Translations under genes and position numbers: made by a program
Notes under the pieces: model-generated
What the model saw: the letters and a program-made list of their open reading frames with translations, nothing else
Databases searched by the model: none
Told to the model about the DNA's origin: nothing
Assembly: GCA_030068525.1 (NCBI GenBank)
Contig: JASJOS010000004.1
Span: 1-64,000, forward strand
Reading direction: 5' to 3'
Source: Xanthocytophaga flava
GTDB lineage: Bacteria; Bacteroidota; Bacteroidia; Cytophagales; 172606-1
DNA: 64,000 nt
In this document: in pieces, positions 8,610-16,451 of the stretch
Position numbering within the stretch: the first letter of the stretch is position 1
How the letters are laid out: each line of letters begins with the position of its first letter

Positions 8610-9404
8610 ATGACAACCGAAAACAAATATGTTCTTATTACAGGTGCCACAAGTGGCATTGGATATGAGTTGGCGAAACTGTTTGCAAAAGATCACTACA
8701 ATTTGGTGATTGTAAGCAGAGATCAGCAGGAACTGGAAAATAAAGCGCAGGAATTCAGACAACTTGGAATAGATGTGATTCCGATAGCCAAAGATCTTTT
8801 TAATCGGGATGCAGCGTTCTCATTATATGAGGACGTAAAAAACAGAAACATTCAGGTTGATATACTGGTCAATGATGCAGGTCAGGGGATTTACGGAAAA
8901 TTCCAGGATACAGATATAAACCGCGAACTAGCTGTTATCGATCTGAATATTGCGTCAGTAGTCATTTTGACTAAATGTTTCCTGAAAGACATGGTTCAGA
9001 GAAACTCAGGAAAAATCCTGAATCTGGCTTCTATTGCCAGCAAGACCCCAGGACCATGGCAGTCTGTTTATCATGGTACCAAAGCCTTTGTCTTGTCCTT
9101 TTCAGAAGCTATTCGGGAAGAGCTTAAAGAAACAAACATCACTGTTACAGCTCTCCTACCTGGAGCAACCGATACTGACTTTTTCAATAAGGCTGATATG
9201 GTATCAAGTAAGATTGTACAAGAAGGCAAACTGTCCGATCCGGCAGACGTTGCCAAAGACGGTTATGAAGCACTCATGTCAGGAGATGATAAAGTTATTT
9301 CAGGATTGAAGAATAAAGTACAGATAGGCATGAGTAATATGATGCCAGATAGCGTAGTTGCACATCAAATGAATGAGCAGCAAAAACCAGCTTCTCAATC
9401 GTAA
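8610..9404 (+). CDS. Short-chain dehydrogenase/reductase (SDR family)
   Basis: This is a 264-aa classical SDR, an NAD(P)-dependent oxidoreductase of the cytoplasm. The Rossmann motif TGATSGIG is at 11-18, right after the first beta-strand, which supports this ATG over one 54 bases upstream. The structural motif NDAG at 88-91 replaces the more usual NNAG. The catalytic residues are Ser141, Tyr154 and Lys158 (SVYHGTK). The substrate cannot be read. The gene is a single transcription unit ending at a clear terminator hairpin. Confidence 0.88.
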   Translation: MTTENKYVLITGATSGIGYELAKLFAKDHYNLVIVSRDQQELENKAQEFRQLGIDVIPIAKDLFNRDAAFSLYEDVKNRNIQVDILVNDAGQGIYGKFQDTDINRELAVIDLNIASVVILTKCFLKDMVQRNSGKILNLASIASKTPGPWQSVYHGTKAFVLSFSEAIREELKETNITVTALLPGATDTDFFNKADMVSSKIVQEGKLSDPADVAKDGYEALMSGDDKVISGLKNKVQIGMSNMMPDSVVAHQMNEQQKPASQS

Positions 9405-9431
9405 ATAGATACATAGCCCCCTTTTTAAGCC

Positions 9432-9467
9432 AAACTGCTACCTATATGAGGTAGCAGTTTTATTTTG
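9432..9467 (+). terminator. Rho-independent terminator after the SDR gene
   Basis: A perfect 11-bp stem AAACTGCTACC/GGTAGCAGTTT (9432-9442 with 9450-9460) has a 7-nt loop and is followed by TATTTTG. It lies 28 bp after the stop codon. Confidence 0.85.
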
Positions 9468-9706
9468 TATGTACACTCGTCATAACACTGAAAGAACGAG
9501 TATTACTTCATTACTTATATATTCAAACTCTTATAATAGTGTGCGAGTAGTCATCCGTTGTACTCACGACAGACAAACCAATATTATGATAGACAAAAAT
9601 GACTGTTTAGCCTACTCAATCTGTCCATACGTCTATACTATCCAGATAGAAGGAAATATTGGAAACAGTCATGCGTTCAATTATCATAACAAACATATAT
9701 TTTGCG

Positions 9707-11074
9707 ATGATAAAAGTAAAAAATTCATTACTAGCCTTAGCATTCACATTCTTCACATTGGTATCCTGTTCAGACAAAGAAACCGATCCAACTCCCGGAA
9801 CTACAACTGATACTGACTCGGATACCGAACTAACAGCCCAAACTAATACAGAAGAAGCAGATGATTATATCTTTGACACAGACATCACCTACATTACATT
9901 GAATAGCACATCTGTTGCTGTGACAGGAGAGGGTGTAACTGTAGAAAACACAACTGCAACCATTACAGCAGCAGGCACCTATAGTGTAAGTGGTACATTG
10001 ACAGATGGACAAGTGGTTGTCAACACAGACACATCCAGCAAGGTCAAAATCATATTAAACGGAGCATATATAACCAGTACATCTACGGCTCCTCTATATG
10101 TAAAAAGTGCAGCTAAAGCTATCATATATCTCACACCTTCTACCCAGAATACCCTTACAGACGGAAGCACCAGCGAATTGGATGGAACACTGTATAGCGT
10201 AGCCAGGCTTTCTATATTTGGAACGGGTTCTCTTACTGTAACAGGCAATGCGGATGGAGGAATTGTAAGTGAAGGTGGAATGATTATCAAAGATGGCACT
10301 TATGCTGTCACTGCTGCAGAATCTACCCTGAAAAGTGACAAGAACCTGATTATTGATGGCGGGACATTTACCCTGACAGCTGGAAATGATGGGATACATG
10401 GTGAAGAGTCGCTGACATTTAATGGAGGCAATATTGTCATCACACAATCTGAGGAAGGTATAGAAAGTGCTGAAATTACAATTAATGAGGGTACAAGCAT
10501 TCAGCTAACTTCTACCGATGACGGAGTAAATGCCTCTTCAGGCGATGATACTTCCGAAAACCATTTTTATATGCATGGAGGCTATCTGTATGTGAATGCG
10601 TCAGGAGATGGTATTGATTCCAATGGGTACATTGAGATCACAGGTGGAGTTATTGTTGTCAATGGTCCTACACAGAATAGCAATGGAGCGATTGACTATG
10701 ATCGTACATTCACCATTTCAGGTGGGCTACTGGTAGCTGCAGGAAGTACAGGTATGGCACAAGCACCTAGTCAGTCCTCTACTCAAAACTCTGTAAAGAT
10801 TAATTTCAGTTCTTCGAAACAAGCCAATCAGTTGATCCACATACAAGATGCTACTGGCAATGAAATTATAACATTCAGTCCTGCCAAGACATTTCAATCT
10901 GTTGTGGTATCATCTCCCTCTCTGATTCAGGGCACAACCTATTCTGTATATCTGGGAGGAAGTTCAACAGGAACAGCTACTAATGGACTCTATGAGGGCG
11001 GAGATTATACTGCCGGAACGCTGAGTACAAGCTTTACTGTTTCGAGTACTGCAACCACAGCAACAGGGAGCTAA
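9707..11074 (+). CDS. Cthe_2159-type carbohydrate-binding lipoprotein (beta-helix)
   Basis: This 455-aa predicted lipoprotein begins MIKVKNSLLALAF and has the lipobox LVSC with lipidated Cys21, so I chose this ATG rather than one 48 bases upstream. A Thr/Asp/Glu-rich linker follows. The body is made of short repeats with GG and DG turns (for example IIDGGTFTLTAGNDGIHGEE and YVNASGDGIDSNGYIEITGG). These are characteristic of the Cthe_2159 family, calcium-binding right-handed beta-helix proteins that bind acidic polysaccharides such as polygalacturonate. The location is the periplasm or outer-membrane surface. Binding to pectin-like polymers is inferred from the family. The gene is monocistronic and ends in a strong terminator. 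Confidence 0.8.
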   Translation: MIKVKNSLLALAFTFFTLVSCSDKETDPTPGTTTDTDSDTELTAQTNTEEADDYIFDTDITYITLNSTSVAVTGEGVTVENTTATITAAGTYSVSGTLTDGQVVVNTDTSSKVKIILNGAYITSTSTAPLYVKSAAKAIIYLTPSTQNTLTDGSTSELDGTLYSVARLSIFGTGSLTVTGNADGGIVSEGGMIIKDGTYAVTAAESTLKSDKNLIIDGGTFTLTAGNDGIHGEESLTFNGGNIVITQSEEGIESAEITINEGTSIQLTSTDDGVNASSGDDTSENHFYMHGGYLYVNASGDGIDSNGYIEITGGVIVVNGPTQNSNGAIDYDRTFTISGGLLVAAGSTGMAQAPSQSSTQNSVKINFSSSKQANQLIHIQDATGNEIITFSPAKTFQSVVVSSPSLIQGTTYSVYLGGSSTGTATNGLYEGGDYTAGTLSTSFTVSSTATTATGS

Positions 11075-11108
11075 ATACAGACAGGATTCGTCCTTAAATT
11101 GTTTAAAG

Positions 11109-11155
11109 CTAGCCACTACACTTGTGCAAAAGAGTGTAGTGGCTAGTTTCAGTTT
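11109..11155 (+). terminator. Terminator after the Cthe_2159-type gene (CTACACT-stem family)
   Basis: A perfect 14-bp stem CTAGCCACTACACT/AGTGTAGTGGCTAG (11109-11122 with 11133-11146) is followed by TTTCAGTTT. The upper stem CTACACT/AGTGTAG and GCAAA-containing loop recur in the terminator at 18110. Confidence 0.8.
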
Positions 11156-11171
11156 CAGAGAATGATTTAAC

Positions 11172-11753
11172 TTATGGTTGATATTGGTCAATATAGAAAG
11201 CTTTGACCCTTAGCTCTGCGAAGGATTCTTGAGGAGGGTTTGACAGAAAGGCAAAGTTAAATTTAGCGACATCTGACAAATCCAGTGTGGTTTTGCCACC
11301 CTTAAATTCTGAGAAATAGATTGTTCGGGTTGTTGGCTTTTTACTGGCTGGCAGAACCACATGATTCTGTACTCCTCCATGCACCCCTGTTTGTCGTAGC
11401 TGCAATACTACTTCCTGATTGGCCTGATAAGTTACCCGAATAAATTTACTTTTACTGAGATCTACTTTCCGGGCTTCTTCGCCAGGCAATGTCTTTGGAT
11501 CAATAGGAAAAGATACTTCGCCATATCCCTTTACATTAAATTTCACATGCGCAACTACCTTTCCTTTCTCTCTTGCCAACCCCTCCTGAGTGTTCAGAGG
11601 AAACAACTGTTCTGTTTTCTCATCGTGACCGGTAATCCATTGAGAAAATCCATTGAGGGATAAAGGTGACTGAGTTTGTGCACTAATAGAGATAGAACAA
11701 GCATACAATGCGAAAGCAATGCCTGTAAAGAAGAATTTTGTATGTCTGAACAT
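11172..11753 (-). CDS. Small secreted protein, galactose-binding-like fold, unknown function
   Basis: This 193-aa protein has a signal peptide (about residues 1-26, ending SISAQ). The mature part reads as a beta-sandwich: FIRVTYQANQEVVLQLRQTG, then a Thr-rich strand TTRTIYFSEF and a DLSDVAKFNFAFLS strand, a pattern seen in CIA30/galactose-binding-like carbohydrate modules. I do not recognise a named family. It lies 61 bp downstream of the GH130 lipoprotein on the same strand and is probably co-transcribed, which suggests a role in binding the same glycan. Confidence 0.5.
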   Translation of the reverse strand: MFRHTKFFFTGIAFALYACSISISAQTQSPLSLNGFSQWITGHDEKTEQLFPLNTQEGLAREKGKVVAHVKFNVKGYGEVSFPIDPKTLPGEEARKVDLSKSKFIRVTYQANQEVVLQLRQTGVHGGVQNHVVLPASKKPTTRTIYFSEFKGGKTTLDLSDVAKFNFAFLSNPPQESFAELRVKAFYIDQYQP

Positions 11754-11814
11754 TAAGGAGAAAAGTGGATAGCTTCATACAAATATACTAGATATCCACT
11801 TTTCTTCGAATTGA

Positions 11815-12948
11815 TTACTCTTTTACTGCTACAGCGATTTTCGAATCCGCAGTGCCATAATACAGAAACCATTTATTCCTGAAAAATACCAGTCCTTCCA
11901 CAAACGTTACTTTATTGACCTGTCCTACCAGTTCATAGTCTTTCTCTGGTTTGATAAATGGTTGATCCAGACGGGCAAGTATCTTTGCCGGATCGTTTTT
12001 ATCCAAAAGCACCTGTCCCCCGGCATACATCTCCACTCCTTCTTGCGGTTTAGGTCTGAATGCAGCACCATTGTAAATAAGCAATATTCCTTTATCTGTC
12101 AGCATAGCGGCTGGTCCTGGCTCAACTAAACCGTTATCAAAAAGCTTTGTATCAGACCGTTTTGCAACTACAGCCTTAGGCTCTCCCTTTTCATCTGCGA
12201 CAAAAGTCCAGTCTGTTAGGTTATCAGAGTGAGCCAGTAATCCATTCTCACCCCAGTACATCCAGTATTTGCCATTAATCTTTGTAGCCACCATTCGACT
12301 ATCCTGTTGTTTACAAACAATCGAACCTGACTTTGACCACATATCCTTGTATTTGGGTTCTTTGAAAGCCAGTCCATGTTTTTTCCATTTCTTCAAATCT
12401 TTTGAGCTTGCCACACACAAACGGGCTGTCTTTCCATCATATGCAGTATAGGTCATGTAATAGGTCCCTGCTGAATCTTCCACAACACGTGGATCTTCAC
12501 ATCCACCCATCCACTCGTATTGTTTCATGGCATCATTGTCCGGATAGAAAACAGGTTGTGACAGTCGTGTAAAATGGATGCCATCACTGCTTTCAGCTAA
12601 TCCCAGGCGCGAAGTACCTTTCACCACTTTAACTGTATCTTCTGCCCGATAAATCATATATACCTTTCCATCTCTCACTACAGCTGTAGGATTATATACA
12701 TCATGCTCTTCCCACTGAACATCTTTTTTCCAGATTGGACAGTGAAAGATAGTACCAGATTTTGGCAACAGAATCGGATTGGCAGAATCTACTTTCTGAA
12801 AAGGCAATAAAGCCCAATCAACTGAAGCTATCTCTGTCTGTAATGTATCTGGAGTAGAATGGTTAGTTTGTTGTTTTTCTGAAGACTGGCAACCTGTTAT
12901 GGTTATAACAGTGCCCAACAAAAGAAGGAAAAGACTTGATCGGTTCAT
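11815..12948 (-). CDS. GH130-like beta-mannoside-active lipoprotein
   Basis: This 377-aa protein is predicted to cleave or phosphorolyse beta-mannosides in the periplasm. The start at 12948 gives MNRSSLFLLLLGTVITITGC, a lipoprotein signal with Cys20; the longer open frame upstream lacks a signal. Five-bladed propeller features are visible: YNPTAVVRDGKVYMIYRA (85-102), GGCEDPRVV (148-156) and YYMTYTAYDG (163-172). The EDPR segment is a GH130 hallmark and usually carries the catalytic Asp. GH130 includes phosphorylases and hydrolases, and I cannot separate them here; export favours a hydrolase. GH43 is a less likely alternative. It probably forms a two-gene operon with the small secreted protein downstream. 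Confidence 0.7.
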   Translation of the reverse strand: MNRSSLFLLLLGTVITITGCQSSEKQQTNHSTPDTLQTEIASVDWALLPFQKVDSANPILLPKSGTIFHCPIWKKDVQWEEHDVYNPTAVVRDGKVYMIYRAEDTVKVVKGTSRLGLAESSDGIHFTRLSQPVFYPDNDAMKQYEWMGGCEDPRVVEDSAGTYYMTYTAYDGKTARLCVASSKDLKKWKKHGLAFKEPKYKDMWSKSGSIVCKQQDSRMVATKINGKYWMYWGENGLLAHSDNLTDWTFVADEKGEPKAVVAKRSDTKLFDNGLVEPGPAAMLTDKGILLIYNGAAFRPKPQEGVEMYAGGQVLLDKNDPAKILARLDQPFIKPEKDYELVGQVNKVTFVEGLVFFRNKWFLYYGTADSKIAVAVKE

Positions 12949-13041
12949 AAAGGCTACGTGATTTGACACAAAATAGGATTTATACAAAAGTAATTTGTAC
13001 AATGACAATCCAAAATGAACAACCCAAAAAGAAATCACTTG

Positions 13042-14031
13042 TCACTTTTCTGTCCATTCCATTTGAAGACAGTTTGCCTTCTTCTCATAAAACGTTTTAT
13101 ACAGATGTTTTACCTCATCTTTCAATAAAGAATTATCAATCAACTTAATTACTTCCATATGGCGATTAGTAAATTCGGAAAGTATTTTGATTATACGGCT
13201 TTCCTTAAGTCCTAATACCTTTCCAAACTGCAGAAAATCAAAGCGGGTATAAAAACCATATGCGTCATAAGCAGTCGTGAAAGTATCTGTAAAAAGCATC
13301 AATGCCATATCTGACTCTGAGGGAACATGAATACGGGTACACAACAAGTCATATGCAGGGGCTAAAATATAATCACCTTCCAACGTCCGTATAGCTGAAA
13401 AGTTTTTCACATGTGCATCTCCATTCGAGAAAACATAGTTGAAAATAATCATCCGAAAAAACTTTTCTATCTCAATAGGATAGGAAGCAATGTATTTTTT
13501 GATCAGTTGTCCAATCTGTTCATAAGAAAGATCATATTTGTAGTTTTGTCCATGAGTATATTCTGTAACCTGTGCAATTTGAGCAAAATCTTCCTGTTGA
13601 AACCGTAATCCATCTGCTCTCACATCAAACCGTTTTACAAGGTAAGCGGGACTAGTATCTTTAAAATAGACAACAGCATTAGGCGGCACATTAATCTTGA
13701 ATAACTGACGAGCAATCTGCATTGTTAAATGTTCATTGGCAGGTGCCTGATCAAGATATCTGAATTGGCCGATAGGGATAGGTTTAAGAATATATTGCCC
13801 TCCTTTCTCTGTCAGGCGAAGCGTATTTTTTTCCCTTATTATTGAATATTTAATCTGTACACCAGAAATAGAAATCTTTTTGGTCAAATCACTATATATA
13901 TTTGACTCTTCTTTATAAGGTGATTCAAAAGACAAAAAAGGACTAACTTTATGCCCATCAAAAAGTTCGGTAATGCACTTACGGCAATACTCAGTTTGGG
14001 GCTGTGTTTTTAAACATCCTGGACATTTCAT
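13042..14031 (-). CDS. HipT-like HipA-family serine/threonine kinase toxin with N-terminal zinc ribbon
   Basis: This 329-aa protein carries the HipA kinase core without the N-terminal subdomain, which is a separate gene just upstream. In E. coli systems such kinases phosphorylate aminoacyl-tRNA synthetases and stop growth. Residues 1-19 hold two CxxC pairs (CPGC, CRKC), a small zinc ribbon. SISGVQIK (54-61) matches the Gly-rich loop; its Ser-Ile-Ser is where HipT kinases autophosphorylate. Lys83 (ILKP) fits the ATP-binding lysine. NGDAHVKN (203-210) is the catalytic loop with Asp205, and AYDLL supplies the metal-binding Asp228. The start codon overlaps the previous stop by 4 nt (ATGA), implying coupling. 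Target is unknown. Confidence 0.85.
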   Translation of the reverse strand: MKCPGCLKTQPQTEYCRKCITELFDGHKVSPFLSFESPYKEESNIYSDLTKKISISGVQIKYSIIREKNTLRLTEKGGQYILKPIPIGQFRYLDQAPANEHLTMQIARQLFKINVPPNAVVYFKDTSPAYLVKRFDVRADGLRFQQEDFAQIAQVTEYTHGQNYKYDLSYEQIGQLIKKYIASYPIEIEKFFRMIIFNYVFSNGDAHVKNFSAIRTLEGDYILAPAYDLLCTRIHVPSESDMALMLFTDTFTTAYDAYGFYTRFDFLQFGKVLGLKESRIIKILSEFTNRHMEVIKLIDNSLLKDEVKHLYKTFYEKKANCLQMEWTEK

Positions 14032-14405
14032 ATATCTATTTCTTTGTTGCTCATATTCTCCTGACCAAAATCCGTCATATCTTTAATTTCTTTTACAGTA
14101 ATAGCTCCAATTGTATTTGTATGTGCTGTTCGCAAAAGTAGACCAAAGTGATCATTTTCATCAATATGCAGTAATCGGCATTGTGTCTGTTTGTTTATTC
14201 CTTCAGATAATAGGCCATAAAAGAAAGGAAAGAGTGTAGTAGAATTATATTCCTGTTTATCCTTTGGCAGAGAAAGGCTAATTGAAAGACAATCCGGGTC
14301 ATTAAAATATTGAAGATCATACCGAAAAATGTAATGCCGATCTGATACCTTTTCCAGGATTCCTGCCAACTGATCATTTATATATACTCCTGCTTGTATG
14401 CTCAT
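14028..14405 (-). CDS. HipS-like protein (separate HipA N-terminal subdomain)
   Basis: This 125-aa protein corresponds to the N-subdomain 1 of HipA encoded as a free-standing gene. The segment LFPFFYGLLSEG (about 58-69) aligns with the LFPFFxxLLPEG motif at that place in full-length HipA. In the characterised HipBST system the small subunit acts as the antitoxin that blocks the kinase, so I infer the same role here. Both ends overlap neighbours by 4 nt (hipB stop with this start, this stop with the kinase start), so the three genes form one tightly coupled operon. Confidence 0.82.
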   Translation of the reverse strand: MSIQAGVYINDQLAGILEKVSDRHYIFRYDLQYFNDPDCLSISLSLPKDKQEYNSTTLFPFFYGLLSEGINKQTQCRLLHIDENDHFGLLLRTAHTNTIGAITVKEIKDMTDFGQENMSNKEIDI

Positions 14406-14605
14406 TTAATCACTTCCACTTTTATTTCTAAACCTAATGCATGACAAATTTTTACTAAAGTCTCTAACTCAGGATTACCCATCCCATTCTCAATATCACG
14501 CAATGTCCGAATAGATATACCTGCAATTTCAGCTAGGTCATCTTGAGTAACTTTACGGGATTTGCGTCGTTCTCGTATAATTTCGCCAATAGCTATAAGC
14601 TCCAT
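14402..14605 (-). CDS. HipB-like XRE-family antitoxin/repressor
   Basis: This 67-aa protein is a single helix-turn-helix domain: IRERRKSRKVTQDDLAEIAG followed by SIRTLRDIENGMGNPEL, the Cro/CI recognition unit. Start 14605 (MELIAIGE) is preferred over one 33 bases upstream because the upstream ATG would place part of the operator inside the coding region. It is the first gene of the HipB-HipS-HipT operon. Two exact copies of a 14-bp operator in opposite orientation lie just upstream, so it very likely autoregulates the operon, alone or in complex with the kinase. Confidence 0.85.
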   Translation of the reverse strand: MELIAIGEIIRERRKSRKVTQDDLAEIAGISIRTLRDIENGMGNPELETLVKICHALGLEIKVEVIK

Positions 14606-14613
14606 AACAAAAC

Positions 14614-14627
14614 GGCAATAAAATGCC
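14614..14627. promoter_or_regulatory. HipB operator, promoter-proximal site
   Basis: GGCAATAAAATGCC, with GGCA/TGCC half-sites, ends 9 bp before the hipB start codon. It is the exact reverse complement of the site at 14674-14687. The position suits repression by blocking transcription or early elongation. Confidence 0.75.
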
Positions 14628-14673
14628 TCTTTTAGCAAAAAAAGCTATAAAAGAATATTATTCCAAAAAAATA

Positions 14674-14687
14674 GGCATTTTATTGCC
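14674..14687. promoter_or_regulatory. HipB operator, distal site
   Basis: GGCATTTTATTGCC sits in a longer palindrome ATAGGCA/TGCCTAT (14671-14690). Its centre is 60 bp from the centre of the proximal site. Between the sites, the minus strand has TAGCTTTT, close to the Bacteroidota -7 consensus TAnnTTTG, so the promoter probably lies between the two operators. Confidence 0.75.
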
Positions 14688-14799
14688 TATTCACTAATCG
14701 TATTATATCATCTCACTATTCGATTCACTATAACTGACAAAGAAAAATTTCACAACTTTGCGACAAGCCACCTACAATACAACTACTTCACTTATACTC

Positions 14800-15147
14800 A
14801 TGAATATAAAAATCCACCAGACCAATGGTACTTCTATTGCAGAAGCCATCTCTGAAGCCTTGATAATTACCAATTTACAGGATGCACTGGATCTGATTGG
14901 TAATTGTTCTTATCAGGGAACAGACAAGATTATTGTATATGAACAGAATATCACACCAGACTTTTTTGATCTGAAAACCAAGCTGGCAGGTGAGGTTCTG
15001 CAGAAGTTCTCAAATTATCGTATGCAACTGGCTATCGTAGGTGATTTTTCTCAGTATTCCAGCAATAGTTTACAAAGCTTTATATACGAAAGCAATAAAG
15101 GATCTCTGGTAAAGTTTGTTTCCACACTGGAAGAAGCTTTATCCTGA
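14800..15147 (+). CDS. DUF4180 domain protein
   Basis: This 115-aa cytoplasmic protein fits the DUF4180 family, small alpha/beta proteins resembling STAS-like folds. The pattern DALDLIGNCSYQGTDKIIVY followed by DFFDLKTKLAGEVLQKFSNY and LAIVGDFS is typical. The start at 14800 (MNIKIHQTNG) is preferred over a longer frame because the extra N-terminal residues are low-complexity and lack family similarity. Function is unknown. A possible promoter element (CAACTTTG at about 14752) precedes it. It converges with the gene at 15161. Confidence 0.65.
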   Translation: MNIKIHQTNGTSIAEAISEALIITNLQDALDLIGNCSYQGTDKIIVYEQNITPDFFDLKTKLAGEVLQKFSNYRMQLAIVGDFSQYSSNSLQSFIYESNKGSLVKFVSTLEEALS

Positions 15148-15160
15148 ATGTATTCTGCTA

Positions 15161-15868
15161 TTAATAAGAATCCAGCAGATAAAAGCTTGTGTTTGCCTCT
15201 GCAACAACTGCTCGCAGAGCTATCAGATCAAATACCCTCCAGGCAGTAGAGAAATAGTCAGTACTCCATTTGCCTGCATAGTATTCACCCAGCTCCTGAC
15301 GAAGTTGCAACTGTTTTACATATATCTTTTGGGCCTGTTCATAGTGGCCAGAATGAATCAAACACAATTCATCTATTTGTTTGGTAAGCTGCTTCAGTTC
15401 CTCGTCTTCTCCCATTCTTTCGTTGACAAAAAAATGTCCTAGAAGAATAATCATCCACTCTATAAAATTCACTAACTCTTTAGTGGTGAAAACATAATCC
15501 GGAGGAGATGATCTTTCTGGCAATTGATCAAAATATTCATTCAACTGCTCAATTACGACATTACAATAACAGGTAATACCCTCCCACCAAACCTCTATAA
15601 GACCTAATCGGGCAAGTAATGACTCATCATAGTTTGCATCACCATATACATTCCAAAGCCATGTTGTCAGTTGAGACAGTTCACTTCCTGTAAGTGAGTT
15701 GGGGTCATGGGCAATCTTCTGACATATCGTTTCATAAGATAGATCATTTTCTCTGGAAAGCCAGTTTTTAAATGACTGTTCAGAATCATCCAAACGTTTA
15801 ATCTCAAGAGGCAACTGTTCCTGAATATCTTTAGTGCTTACTTGATAAAGATATAAATCTCTTCCCAT
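15161..15868 (-). CDS. Hypothetical cytoplasmic protein, 235 aa
   Basis: I do not recognise this protein. It has no signal peptide or membrane segment, is acidic, and is predominantly helical with many Trp, Tyr and Leu residues (for example LTTWLWNVYGDANYDESLL). Such small acidic helical proteins are sometimes immunity proteins, but nothing here proves that and no toxin is adjacent. It converges with the DUF4180 gene, with only 13 bp between stops. Coding potential is supported by the uninterrupted frame and normal amino-acid composition. Confidence 0.6.
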   Translation of the reverse strand: MGRDLYLYQVSTKDIQEQLPLEIKRLDDSEQSFKNWLSRENDLSYETICQKIAHDPNSLTGSELSQLTTWLWNVYGDANYDESLLARLGLIEVWWEGITCYCNVVIEQLNEYFDQLPERSSPPDYVFTTKELVNFIEWMIILLGHFFVNERMGEDEELKQLTKQIDELCLIHSGHYEQAQKIYVKQLQLRQELGEYYAGKWSTDYFSTAWRVFDLIALRAVVAEANTSFYLLDSY

Positions 15869-16451
15869 TGATGGACTAAGTTATTGAAGTGGTGTAGAAT
15901 ATAATGTCAAGATACTTGAAAAATAGATTGAGTCACTCTAAAGCCAATGAAGTGCTTTAGTTTCCAACCATATATCTATTTATTGTTTGGCTTATAGAAA
16001 TGTAATTTTTAGACTCTATATGTTATTGCATGTCATGGTATCCATTTTACATCTGTTGTAAAAAAATATAAGACCCTCTTTTTTAGGCTTTTCCTATTCG
16101 ATATAAAGCTAGTAAGCCTAAAATATACCGAATAGAAAGTAATATTACATGCCTACAGAATTACCCACTATTGTAGTTTCAGTGCTTTTAAACTATATCT
16201 AATTTGCACCCGGAAGATTCAGATTGGCAGTAGTGTATAGTTACCAGAGCCATCAAAGGGAAGATAATTGTGTTGAATAGCTGAAGGTTCTACAAATTGT
16301 ACCCTCCTTGAAATGATTTATTAAGTATCAATAACTATTTTTTATATAGCTAATCTGTGTGATTGTGCTTTTGCCTCTGTAACTCTATTCTATTTTAGAA
16401 AGAATGTAACTGATAAATTATTCAGTTACTGATGTATTGCATATTGTTTAG
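15869..16451. other. Intergenic region before the GAF signalling gene
   Basis: About 583 bp between divergent genes. It is AT-rich and contains an imperfect inverted pair CCTATTCGATATA and ATATACCGAATAG near 16090-16140. No gene was found. It probably holds promoters for both neighbours. Confidence 0.35.

Noticed and set aside
13042..14031. HipA kinase truncated by mutation
   Set aside because: The missing N-terminal subdomain is present as its own gene with coupled overlaps, so the split is a normal HipBST-type organisation.
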